Assembly (NCBI RefSeq): GCF_001742165.1
Contig: NZ_CP016443.1
Location: 2,108,001-2,172,000, forward strand
Reading direction: 5' to 3'
Length of the DNA stretch: 64,000 nt
Origin: Burkholderia stabilis
GTDB taxonomy: Bacteria > Pseudomonadota > Gammaproteobacteria > Burkholderiales > Burkholderiaceae
This document shows, one piece after another, positions 27,074 through 36,077 of the stretch (its first letter is position 1; every line of letters begins with the position of its first letter). The notes under the pieces were generated by a model. It was not told the origin of the DNA and searched no databases. It worked only from the letters and a program-made list of their open reading frames with translations. The position numbers and the translations under genes were made by a program.

Positions 27074-28246
27074 TCAGCGCTTCTCGATCGGCACGAACTG
27101 CAGGTCTTCCGGACCGGTGTAGTTCGCGCTCGGGCGGATGATCTTGTTGTCGATGCGCTGCTCGATGATGTGCGCGCTCCAGCCCGACGTGCGCGAGATC
27201 ACGAACAGCGGCGTGAACATCGCGGTCGGCACGCCCATCATGTGATACGACACCGCGCTGAACCAGTCGAGGTTCGGGAACATCTTCTTCGCGTCCCACA
27301 TCACCGATTCGAGGCGCTCGGCGATGTTGTACAGCTTCACGTCGCCCGCTTCCTTCGACAGCTTGTGCGCGACGCCCTTGATCACCTTGTTGCGCGGATC
27401 GGAGATCGTGTAGACCGGGTGGCCGAAGCCGATCACGACTTCCTTGTTCTCGACGCGGCGGCGGATGTCGGCTTCGGCGTCGTCCGGCGAGCTGTAGCGG
27501 CTCTGGATTTCATACGCGACTTCGTTCGCGCCGCCGTGCTTCGGCCCACGCAGCGCGCCGATCGCGCCGGTGATCGCCGAGTAGATGTCCGAGCCCGTGC
27601 CCGCGATCACGCGGCCCGTGAACGTCGATGCGTTGAATTCGTGCTCCGCGTACAGGATCAGCGACGTGTGCATCGCCTCGACCCACGACTTCGACGGCGT
27701 CTTGCCGTGCAGCAGGTGCAGGAAGTGGCCGCCGATCGAATCGTCGTCGGTTTCCGTCTCGATGCGCTTGCCGTTGTGCGAGAAGTGATACCAGTACAGC
27801 AGCATCGAACCGAGCGACGCCATCAGGCGGTCGGCGATATCGCGCGCGCCCGGCAGGTTGTGGTCGTCCTTCTCCGGCAGCACGGTGCCGAGCACCGACA
27901 CGCCGGTGCGCATCACGTCCATCGGGTGCGCGGACGCCGGGATCTGCTCGAGCGCCGTCTTCAGCGCGCTCGGCAGGCCGCGCAGCGCGCGCAGCTTCGT
28001 CTTGTAGGCGGCCAGTTCGGTCAGGTTCGGCAGCGTGCCGTGGACGAGCAGGTGCGCGATTTCCTCGAACTCGCACGACTCGGCCACGTCGAGAATGTCG
28101 TAGCCGCGATAGTGCAGGTCGTTGCCGGTCTTGCCGACCGTGCACAGCGCCGTGTTGCCGGCCGTCACGCCCGACAGCGCCACCGATTTCTTCGGCTTGA
28201 ATGCGCCTGCGGCGGCCGGTGCTGCTGCGTCTTTCGTCTCGCTCAT
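27074..28246 (-). CDS. prpC: 2-methylcitrate synthase
   Basis: A 390-aa citrate-synthase-fold enzyme that condenses propionyl-CoA with oxaloacetate. The conserved substrate- and CoA-binding blocks are [20 protein letters not shown] (first His), [40 protein letters not shown] (second His) and [20 protein letters not shown]. Its length matches the short PrpC type. I took the ATG at 28246 ([10 protein letters not shown]) with GGAG upstream; the apparent start at 28261 is a TTG. The gap from prpB is filled by a five-copy 49-bp repeat. Confidence 0.95.
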   Translation of the reverse strand: MSETKDAAAPAAAGAFKPKKSVALSGVTAGNTALCTVGKTGNDLHYRGYDILDVAESCEFEEIAHLLVHGTLPNLTELAAYKTKLRALRGLPSALKTALEQIPASAHPMDVMRTGVSVLGTVLPEKDDHNLPGARDIADRLMASLGSMLLYWYHFSHNGKRIETETDDDSIGGHFLHLLHGKTPSKSWVEAMHTSLILYAEHEFNASTFTGRVIAGTGSDIYSAITGAIGALRGPKHGGANEVAYEIQSRYSSPDDAEADIRRRVENKEVVIGFGHPVYTISDPRNKVIKGVAHKLSKEAGDVKLYNIAERLESVMWDAKKMFPNLDWFSAVSYHMMGVPTAMFTPLFVISRTSGWSAHIIEQRIDNKIIRPSANYTGPEDLQFVPIEKR

Positions 28247-28273
28247 GTTTCCGTTCTCCAATGTGTGTCTGTG

Positions 28274-28507
28274 TCGGCCGCACTTAGCGCTTTAGCGCTT
28301 AGTGCGGCCCCATGCTTCGCGGTCGGCTGGACTTGGCGCTTTAGCGCTTAGGCCGGCCCCATGCTTCGCGGTCGGCCGCACTTGGCGCTTTAGCGCTTAG
28401 TCCGGCCCCATGCTTCGCGGTCGGCCGCACTTGGCGCTTTAGCGCTTAGTCCGGCCCCATGCTTCGCGGTCGGCCGCACTTGGCGCTTTCAGCGCTTAGT
28501 GCGGCCC
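28274..28507. repeat. Five-copy 49-bp hairpin array between prpB and prpC
   Basis: Units begin at 28274, 28323, 28372, 28421 and 28470: a strict 49-bp period, with the fifth truncated at 28507. The complete first unit contains GGCCGCACTTAGCGC facing AGCGCTTAGTGCGGCC, a 16-bp stem with one mismatch. The linker between stems reads CCATGCTTCGCGGTC. Units differ by one to four bases, and the second and fifth are the most changed. Located wholly within the prp transcript, it would form up to five stem-loops in the mRNA. There is no coding potential of its own. Confidence 0.9.
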
Positions 28508-28551
28508 AATACAAAGCTTCCCGGGAAGCGCATCCCGGCGCGCGGGCCGCG

Positions 28552-29445
28552 TTACTTCTTGCCCTGCGCGAACAGTTCGTCGAGCTTGCGCTCGTATTCG
28601 TGATAGCCGAGGAAGTCATACAGTTCGGCGCGGGTCTGCATCGTCGGCACGGCCGCCTTCTGCGTGCCGTCGCGGCGCAGCGTCTCGTAGAAGTTCAGCG
28701 CGGCCTTGTTCATCGCGCGATACGCGCCGCAGCAGTACAGCGCGATGTCGACGTTCGCCTCGCGCAGTTCGTCGAGCGTGAACAGCGGCGTCGAGCCGAA
28801 CTCGGTCAGGTTCGCGAGGATCGGCACCTTCACGGCCGCCTTGAAACGGCGGTAGTCGTCGAGCGTCTTCATCGCTTCCGGGAAGATCATGTCCGCGCCG
28901 GCTTCGACGTACGCAATCGCGCGCTCGATCGCCGCGTCGATCCCTTCGGCCGCGGCTGCGTCGGTACGCGCCATGATCACGAACTGGTCGTCGGTGCGCG
29001 CGTCGACCGCAGCCTTGACGCGATCGACCATTTCCTCGAGCGGCACGACTTCCTTGCCCGGACGGTGGCCGCAGCGCTTCTGGCCGACCTGGTCCTCGAG
29101 GTGCACGGCCGCGACGCCGGCCTTGATGAACGAACGGACCGTGCGCGCGATGTTGAACGCGCCGCCCCAGCCCGTATCGATGTCGACGAGCAGCGGCAGG
29201 TCGGTCGCGTTGGTGATCCGGTTCGCGTCGATCAGCACGTCTTCCATCGTGCTGATGCCGAGGTCGGGAATGCCGAGCGAATTCGCGGCGACGCCGCCGC
29301 CCGACAGATAGACGGCCTTGAAGCCGACGGCCTGCGCCATCTTGGCCGCGTAAGCGGTGATCGCGCCAACTACCTGCAGCGGCTGCTCTGCCGCGACTGC
29401 CGCGCGGAATTTCGCGCCGGCGCTCTGAAGATGCGTGTTGCTCAT
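28552..29445 (-). CDS. prpB: 2-methylisocitrate lyase
   Basis: A 297-aa ICL/PEPM-superfamily enzyme that splits 2-methylisocitrate into pyruvate and succinate. The metal-binding region [20 protein letters not shown], the catalytic loop [12 protein letters not shown] (Cys125) and [19 protein letters not shown] are present. The first gene of the operon: AGGAGG lies 6 nt before the ATG and a sigma-54 promoter 30-46 bp upstream. The frame is open to 29550, but that segment contains the promoter. Confidence 0.96.
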   Translation of the reverse strand: MSNTHLQSAGAKFRAAVAAEQPLQVVGAITAYAAKMAQAVGFKAVYLSGGGVAANSLGIPDLGISTMEDVLIDANRITNATDLPLLVDIDTGWGGAFNIARTVRSFIKAGVAAVHLEDQVGQKRCGHRPGKEVVPLEEMVDRVKAAVDARTDDQFVIMARTDAAAAEGIDAAIERAIAYVEAGADMIFPEAMKTLDDYRRFKAAVKVPILANLTEFGSTPLFTLDELREANVDIALYCCGAYRAMNKAALNFYETLRRDGTQKAAVPTMQTRAELYDFLGYHEYERKLDELFAQGKK

Positions 29446-29475
29446 GAACGGCCTCCTGATGGAATGCCCGATAAC

Positions 29476-29491
29476 AGCAAGGACCGGGCCA
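29476..29491 (-). promoter_or_regulatory. Sigma-54 promoter of the prp operon
   Basis: Read leftward: TGGCCCGGTCCTTGCT, against the consensus TGGCACG-N4-TTGC[AT]. One mismatch, with invariant GG and GC at -24/-12 spacing. It lies 30 bp upstream of prpB and matches the presence of the sigma-54 activator PrpR next door. Confidence 0.85.
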
Positions 29492-29570
29492 GCTCGCGAA
29501 ACAGCGCTAACCCACTGATTCTTAAGCACCCGGCGCAGGCGAAGCAGCACCCGGGAATTTCAATTCAGCA

Positions 29571-29593
29571 ATTTCATGTTTCAAAAATGAAAT
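29571..29593. promoter_or_regulatory. Inverted repeat ATTTCAT-N9-ATGAAAT (putative PrpR enhancer)
   Basis: A perfect 7-bp inverted repeat (29571-29577 and 29587-29593), 80-117 bp upstream of the sigma-54 promoter and 22 bp before prpR. The distance is right for an enhancer-binding protein site. It could serve both activation of prpB and autoregulation of prpR. Assignment to PrpR is inferred from position. Confidence 0.6.
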
Positions 29594-29615
29594 CGCACGC
29601 GCATAATCGATCGCC

Positions 29616-31604
29616 ATGGACCTCTCCTCGACCAAGCCCGTCGGCCCGGCCGATCGCGCGGCGCGCCCGCGCATCTGGGCGATGGGCATCAGCCGCCTGC
29701 GCGACCTGTTTCGCGAGATCGCCGGCGAATTCGACGAACGCGCCGACGTACGCATCGTCACGCGCGCCTATGAGGATGCGCTCAGCGCGATCGCCGAGGC
29801 CGGCACCGCGCGGCCCGACGTGATCGTCGCGGCCGGCTCGAACGGCGGTTTCCTGAAAACGCGTGCGCAAGTGCCGGTGGTGGTGGTATCGCCGACCGGC
29901 TTCGACGTGATGCAGGCGCTCGCGCGCGCCCGGCGCGACGCGTCGCGGATCGCGCTCGTCAGCGCCGGGGAAACGCCGCCCGAAGTGCGCCGCTTCGTCG
30001 CCGCGTACGGCCTCGACGTGCAGTTTGCGTCATATCAGTCCGCGCAGGAAGCGGAAGCCTGCGTGCACGACCTGCGCGACCGCGGCATCGAGACGATCGT
30101 CGGCCCCGGCCTCGTCACCGATCTTGCAGCCAGCGCCGGCATGGGCGCGGTGTTCCTGTATTCGCACGCGTCGGTGCGAAAGGCCGTCGATACGGCGCTC
30201 GAAGTCGCGTACGCGACGCACGCCGAGGCGTTTCGCCGCCAGCGGCTCGACAACCTGCTCCAGCACCTGCGCGACGGCGTGGTCGCGCTCGACGCGCGCG
30301 GCCGCGTCGAGGCGATCAACGAGCGGCTCGCATCGGCGCTCGGGGTCGAACCCGCGGCGGCCGTCGGCCGTGCGCTCGTCGATCTTCGGCCCGAGCTGCG
30401 CACGCTGCGCGGCGAAGATGGCGACGCGCTCGCCACCGTGCGCGGCGTGCGCTACGTCGTGCATCGCGGGCCGCTCGTCGATCGCGGCGTCACGTCGGGC
30501 AGCGTGCTGACGTTCCAGGAATCGCGCGCGGTCGAACGGCTCGACCGCGCGCTGCGTTCGCAGCCGACCACACAGCAGTTCGCGGCGCGCTACGCGCTCG
30601 ACGACGTGGTCGGCGCATCGGCGCCGATGGCGCGCGTGCGCGATCTCGTGCGCCGTTATGCGAAATCCGACGCGACCGTGCTCGTGCTCGGCGAAAGCGG
30701 CACCGGCAAAGAAATGATCGCGCAGAGCCTGCACGCACTGTCCGCGCGGCGCAGCTACCCGTTCGTCGCGGTCAATTGCGGCGCGTTTCCGGAAGCGCTG
30801 CTCGAGAGCGAGCTGTTCGGCTATGAGGAGGGCGCGTTCACCGGCGCGCGGCGCGGCGGCAAGACGGGCCTGTTCGAAGCCGCGCACCGCGGCACGCTGT
30901 TTCTCGACGAGATCGGCGAGATGCCGCCGTCGCTGCAAAGCCGGCTGCTGCGCGTGCTGCAGGAGCGCGAGGTGATCCGTCTCGGTTCGACCGAGCCGAT
31001 CCGCATCGACGTGCGCGTGATCGCGGCGACACACCGCCCGCTGCTCGCGGCCGTCGAGGCCGGCACGTTCCGTGCGGATCTCTATTACCGACTCAACATC
31101 CTGAACGTCGGCCTGCCGCCGCTGCGCGAGCGCGCGACCGACATCCCCGCGCTCGCGGCCACGCTGCTCGTGCAGGCCGCGCGGCGCGAGCCGCGTCTCG
31201 CGGAGCGGCTGCGCGACGCCGACGATGCCGCGCGCATCCTCCGCGCGACACAAGCGACGCTCGCGCACTACCGGTGGCCCGGCAACGTGCGGGAACTGCA
31301 GAACGTGATCGAGCGGATCGCGGTGGAACTGGCCGAGGAAGCCGACGAAAACGATCCGGCCGCCGCGTGCGGTGCGCTCGATCCCGGCGCGCTGCAGGCG
31401 ATCGCGCCGGAACTGTTCGCGACGCCGCCCGACGCGGCCGGCGCCGACACCGACGACGCGCAGACGCTGCACGCGCGCCGACGCCGCGCGGAAGCCGACG
31501 AGATCCGTGCGGTGCTCGACGCCTGCGGCGGCGACCGTGACCGCGCATGCGCGATGCTCGGCATCAGCAAGACGACGCTGTGGCGGAAGTTGTCGGCGAA
31601 ATAG
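29616..31604 (+). CDS. prpR: Propionate catabolism sigma-54 activator PrpR
   Basis: 662 aa. The N-terminal PrpR_N sensor domain (about residues 20-200, RPRIWAMGISRLRDLFREIA) is thought to bind 2-methylcitrate. A PAS-like segment follows (about 205-300). The AAA+ domain (about 325-560) has GESGTGKE (Walker A), GAFTGAR (sigma-54 contact loop) and [11 protein letters not shown] (Walker B). The C-terminal Fis-type HTH is DACGGDRDRACAMLGISKTT then LWRKL. Divergent from the operon it activates. The Shine-Dalgarno site before the ATG is weak. Confidence 0.96.
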   Translation: MDLSSTKPVGPADRAARPRIWAMGISRLRDLFREIAGEFDERADVRIVTRAYEDALSAIAEAGTARPDVIVAAGSNGGFLKTRAQVPVVVVSPTGFDVMQALARARRDASRIALVSAGETPPEVRRFVAAYGLDVQFASYQSAQEAEACVHDLRDRGIETIVGPGLVTDLAASAGMGAVFLYSHASVRKAVDTALEVAYATHAEAFRRQRLDNLLQHLRDGVVALDARGRVEAINERLASALGVEPAAAVGRALVDLRPELRTLRGEDGDALATVRGVRYVVHRGPLVDRGVTSGSVLTFQESRAVERLDRALRSQPTTQQFAARYALDDVVGASAPMARVRDLVRRYAKSDATVLVLGESGTGKEMIAQSLHALSARRSYPFVAVNCGAFPEALLESELFGYEEGAFTGARRGGKTGLFEAAHRGTLFLDEIGEMPPSLQSRLLRVLQEREVIRLGSTEPIRIDVRVIAATHRPLLAAVEAGTFRADLYYRLNILNVGLPPLRERATDIPALAATLLVQAARREPRLAERLRDADDAARILRATQATLAHYRWPGNVRELQNVIERIAVELAEEADENDPAAACGALDPGALQAIAPELFATPPDAAGADTDDAQTLHARRRRAEADEIRAVLDACGGDRDRACAMLGISKTTLWRKLSAK

Positions 31605-31664
31605 GCCGGTTCGAGGGTGAGGTGACGCGGGCGACGCGCCGGTGCGCGCGCCCCGGCGGACGCG

Positions 31665-32285
31665 TCAGTCGGCCTTGTGATAGTGGCGGTACGCCTTCGC
31701 CCGATTGCCGCACGACGACATCGAACACCAGCGGCGGCTACCGTTCTTGCTGTCGTCGATGAACAGCCACTGGCATGCATCGTTCGCACAACGCTTGACC
31801 TTCGCGAGCCTCGCGCCGCCAAGCAGGTCGATCGCCGACCACAACACCGGGCTCAGCAACCCTGCGAGCGTCACGCCCGCTGCCCCGATCCGCCACGCAT
31901 AACCGCCGTCGATTCGCGCCAGCGAAATGCGCGGCGACGCTTCCGCCAGAAAACCGCCGAGCAGCGCGAGATCGTCAGCCTGCGGCTCGCACCGCTCGGC
32001 CTGCGCATGGAAAAGCCGGTACAACGCCTCGCGCAACGCGAGTGCACGCGCCAGCGTCGCCGGCGCATCGTTCTCCCCTGCGTGCACGCGACACGCGTCG
32101 GCCAGACCGGCCGGCACGCCGGCCTGCTCTCGGCACCACGCCAGCAGGTCGTCCATCGTTCCGAAGGTTTCCGTCGGCGGGTCGCTGCCACGCCAGTACA
32201 GCGTGTTCGCGAAATCGATGCTCAGGGTTTCAGGCGGCGCCGGAATCAGGCAGTCCATCGTGACGGAAGGTTGCGTATTGCTCAT
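31665..32285 (-). CDS. CGNR zinc-finger (ABATE-domain) regulator
   Basis: A 206-aa protein. The N-terminal ABATE-type region (LSIDFANTLYWRG, then DDLLAWCREQAGV) is followed by a C-terminal CGNR zinc finger: CANDACQWLFIDDSKNGSRR then WCSMSSCGNRAKAYRHY, with two C-x4-C pairs and the name-giving CGNR. These are stress- or metabolite-linked transcription regulators. The ATG at 32285 (MSNTQPSV) is preferred over that at 32321 because the latter runs through an operator. Divergent from the VOC gene, with two matching operators between them. Confidence 0.9.
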   Translation of the reverse strand: MSNTQPSVTMDCLIPAPPETLSIDFANTLYWRGSDPPTETFGTMDDLLAWCREQAGVPAGLADACRVHAGENDAPATLARALALREALYRLFHAQAERCEPQADDLALLGGFLAEASPRISLARIDGGYAWRIGAAGVTLAGLLSPVLWSAIDLLGGARLAKVKRCANDACQWLFIDDSKNGSRRWCSMSSCGNRAKAYRHYHKAD

Positions 32286-32300
32286 GCCCGGATCGTATCT

Positions 32301-32359
32301 AACCACCATGCCGGTTGACAAGCCTGCGGACGGTTTCTAACATAACCAGCATGGTGGTT
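32301..32359. promoter_or_regulatory. Two near-identical 16-bp operators between CGNR and VOC genes
   Basis: Site 1 (32301-32316) AACCACCATGCCGGTT and site 2 (32344-32359) AACCAGCATGGTGGTT. The reverse complement of site 1 matches site 2 at 15 of 16 positions. Each is an AACC-N8-GGTT dyad, and the centres are 43 bp apart, about four helical turns. The arrangement suggests one regulator, probably the CGNR protein, acting on both divergent genes. Confidence 0.75.
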
Positions 32360-32409
32360 AAAACAAAGTTTGTTGCACGAGCATCCCCCTCAGTTCAAGG
32401 AGCCAACAG

Positions 32410-32793
32410 ATGATCGATCACCTTTCGCTCGGCGTTGCACACATCGGCCGCAGCCGCACGTTCTACGACAGCGCTCTGGGCGCGCTCGGCTACAAGCGGC
32501 TGTACAGCGACGACGGATCCATCGGCTACGGCACCGCCGAACCGGTGCTGTGGCTGCAGCATGCGGCGCGGCCTGTCGCCGCCGATCCCGATTCGGGGCT
32601 GCACCTGTCGTTCAGGGCCACGTCGCCGGTCGAGGTCGACGCGTTCTACCGCGCCGCGCTCGAGCACGGCGGACAGGACAACGGCGGCCCCGGCAAACGC
32701 GAGCATTACGGCCCCGGCTATTACGCGGCGTTCGTCGTCGATCCCGACGGATACCGGCTGGAAGCGCATTGCGAGCTGGACAACGTCGTGTGA
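32410..32793 (+). CDS. VOC-family (glyoxalase/bleomycin-resistance fold) protein
   Basis: A 127-aa single-domain protein of two beta-alpha-beta-beta-beta units. MIDHLSLGVAHIGRSRTFYD provides the first metal-ligand His, LHLSFRATSPVEVDAFYRAA the second half, and YYAAFVVDPDGYRLEAHCEL the terminal acidic and Gly-rich strand. Family members are lyases, dioxygenases or drug-binding proteins; the substrate is unknown. AAGGAG lies 7 nt before the ATG. Ends in a strong terminator. Probably controlled by the divergent CGNR regulator. Confidence 0.88.
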   Translation: MIDHLSLGVAHIGRSRTFYDSALGALGYKRLYSDDGSIGYGTAEPVLWLQHAARPVAADPDSGLHLSFRATSPVEVDAFYRAALEHGGQDNGGPGKREHYGPGYYAAFVVDPDGYRLEAHCELDNVV

Positions 32794-32813
32794 CCGGCCC
32801 GCGTGCAAACGCG

Positions 32814-32857
32814 AAGGGCCCGATTCCGCGCAATGCGGAATCGGGCCCTTGCTTTTT
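32814..32857 (+). terminator. Strong Rho-independent terminator after the VOC gene
   Basis: A perfect 16-bp stem, AAGGGCCCGATTCCGC (32814-32829) with GCGGAATCGGGCCCTT (32835-32850), loop GCAAT, followed by GCTTTTT. The cleanest intrinsic terminator in the window. Confidence 0.93.
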
Positions 32858-32925
32858 GACTCACCGGCATCCGGTTTCCGACGACCGCCGCCGGCGGTCG
32901 TTCAACGGGATCACCGCACGCGCGG

Positions 32926-33774
32926 TTATTGCGCGCCGCGCGTGTGCTGCAATTGCTCGCCGAGCCCTTCGATCCCTAGGCGCACCATCTGGCCGGCCTT
33001 CAGGAAAACCGGCGCCGGCTTGATGCCCATGCCGACGCCCGGCGGCGTGCCGGTCGTGATCACGTCGCCCGGTTGCAGGCTCATGCAGCTCGACAGATAG
33101 GCGATCAGTTGTGCGACGGTGAACACCATCGTGCGCGTGTTGCCGTTCTGATAGCGATGGCCGTCGACTTCGAGCCACAGGTCGAGACGCTGCGGATCGG
33201 GCACCTCGTCGCGCGTGACGAGCCACGGGCCGATCGGGCCGAACGTGTCGAAGCCCTTGCCCTTGTCCCACTGGCCGCCGCGCTCGATCTGCCATTCGCG
33301 CTCGGACACGTCGTTGACGACGCAGTAGCCCGCGACGTAATCGAGTGCGTGTGCCTCGTCGACGTCCTTGCACGGTGCGCCGATCACGACGCCCAGCTCG
33401 ACTTCCCAGTCCGTCTTGACCGAACCCTTCGGGATATCGATGCCGTCGTTCGGACCGCAAATCGAACTCGTCCACTTGCCGAACACGACCGGCTCCTTCG
33501 GGACCGGCATGCCGGCTTCGGCCGCGTGGTCGGCATAGTTCAGGCCGATGCCGATGAACTTGCCGACGCGCCCGACGCACGCGCCGATGCGCGGCTCGCC
33601 GGACACGAGCGGCAGCGTGGCCGGGTCGATCGCGCGCAGCCGCGCGAGACCCGCGTCGGACAGCACGTCGCCGGCGAGATCCGGTACGTGCGCGGACAGG
33701 TCGCGAATCCGGCCTTCCGCGTCGAGGACACCGGGCTTTTCCTGGCCGGACGGGCCATAGCGAAGCAGTTTCAT
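32926..33774 (-). CDS. Fumarylacetoacetate hydrolase-family protein
   Basis: A 282-aa protein. The FAH fold is shown by IGIGLNYADHAAEAGMPVPK, then DWEVELGVVIGAPCKDVDEA (metal-binding Glu residues), GFDTFGPIGPWLVTRDEV and the C-terminal PGDVITTGTPPGVGMGIKPA. This arrangement fits acylpyruvases, ureidoglycolate lyases and 2-hydroxyhepta-2,4-diene-1,7-dioate isomerases. The exact substrate is open. The start at 33774 (MKLLRYGPSG) is the canonical N-terminus; the longer frames are spurious. It lies upstream-to-upstream with an IclR regulator, a common pairing for sugar-acid or aromatic breakdown. Confidence 0.9.
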   Translation of the reverse strand: MKLLRYGPSGQEKPGVLDAEGRIRDLSAHVPDLAGDVLSDAGLARLRAIDPATLPLVSGEPRIGACVGRVGKFIGIGLNYADHAAEAGMPVPKEPVVFGKWTSSICGPNDGIDIPKGSVKTDWEVELGVVIGAPCKDVDEAHALDYVAGYCVVNDVSEREWQIERGGQWDKGKGFDTFGPIGPWLVTRDEVPDPQRLDLWLEVDGHRYQNGNTRTMVFTVAQLIAYLSSCMSLQPGDVITTGTPPGVGMGIKPAPVFLKAGQMVRLGIEGLGEQLQHTRGAQ

Positions 33775-34437
33775 CGTGCTCAACCTCTGTTTGTCGAATG
33801 GGACAGGATACCGGCCGACGCGGCCATTCGCGACCGCGCGCCGGACTGATTGTCGATCGTCGATTGCGCGCGTCGGCGCCGTATCCGGCATGCCGTCGAC
33901 GCGCGAGGGTCGCGCGGGCGCAGCGATCGCGGCGCCGCACGAATGTACGGCGCGCATCGAACGGGCGGCCGCCGGTCTGCGCATCGGCGACGACGGCCCG
34001 GTACCGCGACGCGTACCGGCCGGTGCCGGCCGGCTTCACGCGCGGCCGTGCCGTCGCTGGCCCGCCAGCCTTTGTACCATCGGCCGCGCGCCGTGAAATG
34101 ACGCGCGACGGATACCGACTATTGGTGCGCCCGCAGACGCTGCGGCGCAGCATTGACCGTGCTCGCGCAACCGGTTGCATCGCGCGTGCCGGCATCGCCT
34201 GCCATCAATGCGTGAATACTGGGTATTCGGGGTGCCCCTGTCATCGGGAACGTTTGCCAATCCGTTCTTGTTCGGTAACGATCGGTAAAAAGACGCTGCA
34301 TTGCACACTGTATGTTTATTGCTAAGCTCGTACGAATGGCTTTCACCGCCATCCGCGGGCCCGATTTATGCGCGTGCAGAACCGGCCAGCGTGCGTCGCC
34401 AACCGATTGACGGTAATCCCCCAACCCCACACCCACA
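33775..34437. other. 663-bp divergent intergenic region
   Basis: It lies between the FAH-family gene and the iclR-type gene. The right end (about 34240-34330) is AT-rich with a possible promoter for the IclR gene: TTGCAC, 16 bp, TAAGCT. No convincing ORF, strong dyad or repeat was found, and the ORFs that cross it have poor codon use. Confidence 0.4.
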
Positions 34438-35259
34438 ATGCAGACAACCAACGACCCGCTTCCCGGCTGCGACGCTCGGGAATCGATGGCCGCCATCGAC
34501 CGCTATCGCGCCCCCGCGCTCGACAAGGGCCTCGACATTCTCGAACTCCTGTCGGAACAGAAGGAAGGACTCACCCGCACCGAAATCACGAAGGAACTCG
34601 GCCGCAACGCGAGCGAAATCTACCGGATGCTCGAACGCCTCGTCGCGCGCCGCTACGTGATGCGCTCGACCGGCGGCGACCGTTACACGCTCAGCCTCAA
34701 ACTGTTCGCGCTCGCGCACCGGCATCCGCCGATGAACCGGCTGATTGCAGAGGCCTTGCCGCCGATGCAGCGCTTCGCCGATGCCTCCGAGCAGTCGTGC
34801 CACCTGTCCGTCTACGATCGCGGCAACCTGCTCGTGATCGCGCAGGTCGACGGCCCCGGCTCCTGGGGCGTGTCGGTCCGGCTCGGCTCGCGCGTCGGGC
34901 TCGCCGATACGGCATCGGGACGCGTGATGCTGTCGTTCCAGGGCCCCGAGCAGCGCGCGCACATGCTGACCGAGCATCGCAAGGTCAAGGGTGAAGCGCC
35001 GCTGAACGAGCAGGAACTCGCCTATGCGTGCCAGTCCATCCGCCAGGATGGCTACCTGCGCCAGGACAGCCGCCAGGCGTACGGCGTGACCGACCTGACC
35101 GCGCCGATCCTCGGGCCGTCCGGCCATGCGATCGCGGTGCTGACCTGCCCGTACATGCGCCGGATCGATGCGCACATGGCGCCGTCCGTCGACCTGGTAG
35201 TCGAAAGTTTGCGCGACACGGCGGCCCATCTGTCGATGGGCCGCACCGAGACCTGCTGA
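34438..35259 (+). CDS. IclR-family transcriptional regulator
   Basis: A 273-aa protein. The winged HTH is at about residues 25-80 (ALDKGLDILELLSEQKEGLT then RTEITKELGRNASEIYRMLE). The IclR effector domain begins at about 95 and includes SCHLSVYDRGNLLVIAQVDG, GSRVGLADTASGRVMLSFQG and LTAPILGPSGHAIAVLTCPY. The first ATG has no clear ribosome-binding site; ATG 34486 (MAAIDRYRAP) has GGGAA 4 nt upstream and is a good alternative. It probably controls the divergent FAH-family gene. Confidence 0.9.
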   Translation: MQTTNDPLPGCDARESMAAIDRYRAPALDKGLDILELLSEQKEGLTRTEITKELGRNASEIYRMLERLVARRYVMRSTGGDRYTLSLKLFALAHRHPPMNRLIAEALPPMQRFADASEQSCHLSVYDRGNLLVIAQVDGPGSWGVSVRLGSRVGLADTASGRVMLSFQGPEQRAHMLTEHRKVKGEAPLNEQELAYACQSIRQDGYLRQDSRQAYGVTDLTAPILGPSGHAIAVLTCPYMRRIDAHMAPSVDLVVESLRDTAAHLSMGRTETC

Positions 35260-35281
35260 TACGCGGGTCCGACGAAACGCG

Positions 35282-35311
35282 CCGTGGCCGGCGCAGCTGC
35301 GCCGGCCACGG
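35282..35311. terminator. 30-bp perfect palindrome after the IclR gene
   Basis: A perfect palindrome (CCGTGGCCGGCGCAG facing its own complement) 23 bp past the stop. As RNA it would form a very stable hairpin. There is no T-tract, so it is a probable non-canonical terminator or 3'-end stabiliser for the IclR transcript. Confidence 0.6.
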
Positions 35312-35432
35312 TTGCACGCGACGCCCGTGCGGGGCGCGATGCGTGGTGCCATATCGTGCGCGTGCGGCGCTACGCTAAAATAGCGGCCCTCTCAAAATCT
35401 ACGACGGTCGGTTGTCGCGGCCGTCGTGTCCG

Positions 35433-35984
35433 ATGGATGTCATGGCCAAACTTCTGAACGATCAAGAATTCCAGCGTTTCTCCGAACTTCAGCAGAAGCA
35501 GGCAAGCTTCACGATCACGCCCGAGGAGGCGGACGAGCTGCGCGATATCGTCGCGCGCGCGCAGAAGAAGCGCGACGATCGTGCCACCGCGATGCAGGCG
35601 ATCGAGAACTACATCGAGCAGTTCGACATCACGCCCGACGAACTCTTCTCGCCCGAGCAGATCGGCGACGCGGCCCGCACCTACGGGCTCATCACGGCGA
35701 CCAAGAAGGAACGCACGCTGCCGCCGTCGATCACGTTCAACGGCAAACCGTACCAGTGGACCAAGACGCTTCCGGACGACGTGCGCGGCGCGCTGTTCGA
35801 CGCGTTCACGTCCGGCGAATCGGTCAAGCGCTTCATCGCGATGCCCAAGGACATCGCGCGTTGCGCACTGACGATCGCCCGCCTCGAGCGCGAAACCGGC
35901 GCGGTGTATGCCGATCCGCACCTCGAGGAACTCGCGATTTCGCGCGATCAGGTGAACGACGCGGCGTCGAAACTCGCTGCCTGA
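35433..35984 (+). CDS. Conserved hypothetical protein with a DITPDEL motif (183-184 aa)
   Basis: Not firmly recognised. Soluble. The N-terminal half is helical and probably coiled coil (QEFQRFSELQQKQASFTITP then EEADELRDIVARAQKKRDDR). A conserved-looking ENYIEQFDITPDELFSPEQI follows, then a short beta region (LPPSITFNGKPYQWTKTLP) and a helical C-terminus (GALFDAFTSGESVKRFIAMP). The order coiled coil, 'DITP(D/E)EL', then 'LPP(K/S)..(N)....W' parallels the H-NS-like protein at 39602-39898, so a distant relationship is possible but unproven. Start candidates are ATG 35433 and ATG 35442. The 12-unit CTCCCG-N6-CTCACC array begins about 95 bp after its stop. Confidence 0.75.
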   Translation: MDVMAKLLNDQEFQRFSELQQKQASFTITPEEADELRDIVARAQKKRDDRATAMQAIENYIEQFDITPDELFSPEQIGDAARTYGLITATKKERTLPPSITFNGKPYQWTKTLPDDVRGALFDAFTSGESVKRFIAMPKDIARCALTIARLERETGAVYADPHLEELAISRDQVNDAASKLAA

Positions 35985-35995
35985 ATGTGACCGCG

Positions 35996-36014
35996 GGCAT
36001 GCTTCATGCATGCC
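35996..36014 (+). terminator. Hairpin after the DITPDEL gene
   Basis: GGCATGC (35996-36002) pairs with GCATGCC (36008-36014) around TTCAT, 12 bp past the stop codon. No T-tract follows. A weak terminator candidate. Confidence 0.4.
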
Positions 36015-36077
36015 TGCACCCGCGCGTGACGCCGGCATTGGCCGGCGCCGCGCCCGCAGGAATCATGCGTTCGCATG

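Noticed and set aside
23015..28351. 1778-aa ORF opposite prpF-acnD-prpC
   Set aside because: Antisense shadow of three confidently identified enzymes, with Arg/His/Val-rich nonsense composition.
31616..31633. Further CTCCCG-N6-CTCACC copy after prpR
   Set aside because: GGTGAG-N6-CGGGCG matches 11 of 12 half-site positions but lies antisense to prpR, unlike the other copies. Could be chance.
34119..34496. 125-aa leftward ORF overlapping the start of the IclR gene
   Set aside because: Poor codon use, no ribosome-binding site, and it overlaps the IclR N-terminus.
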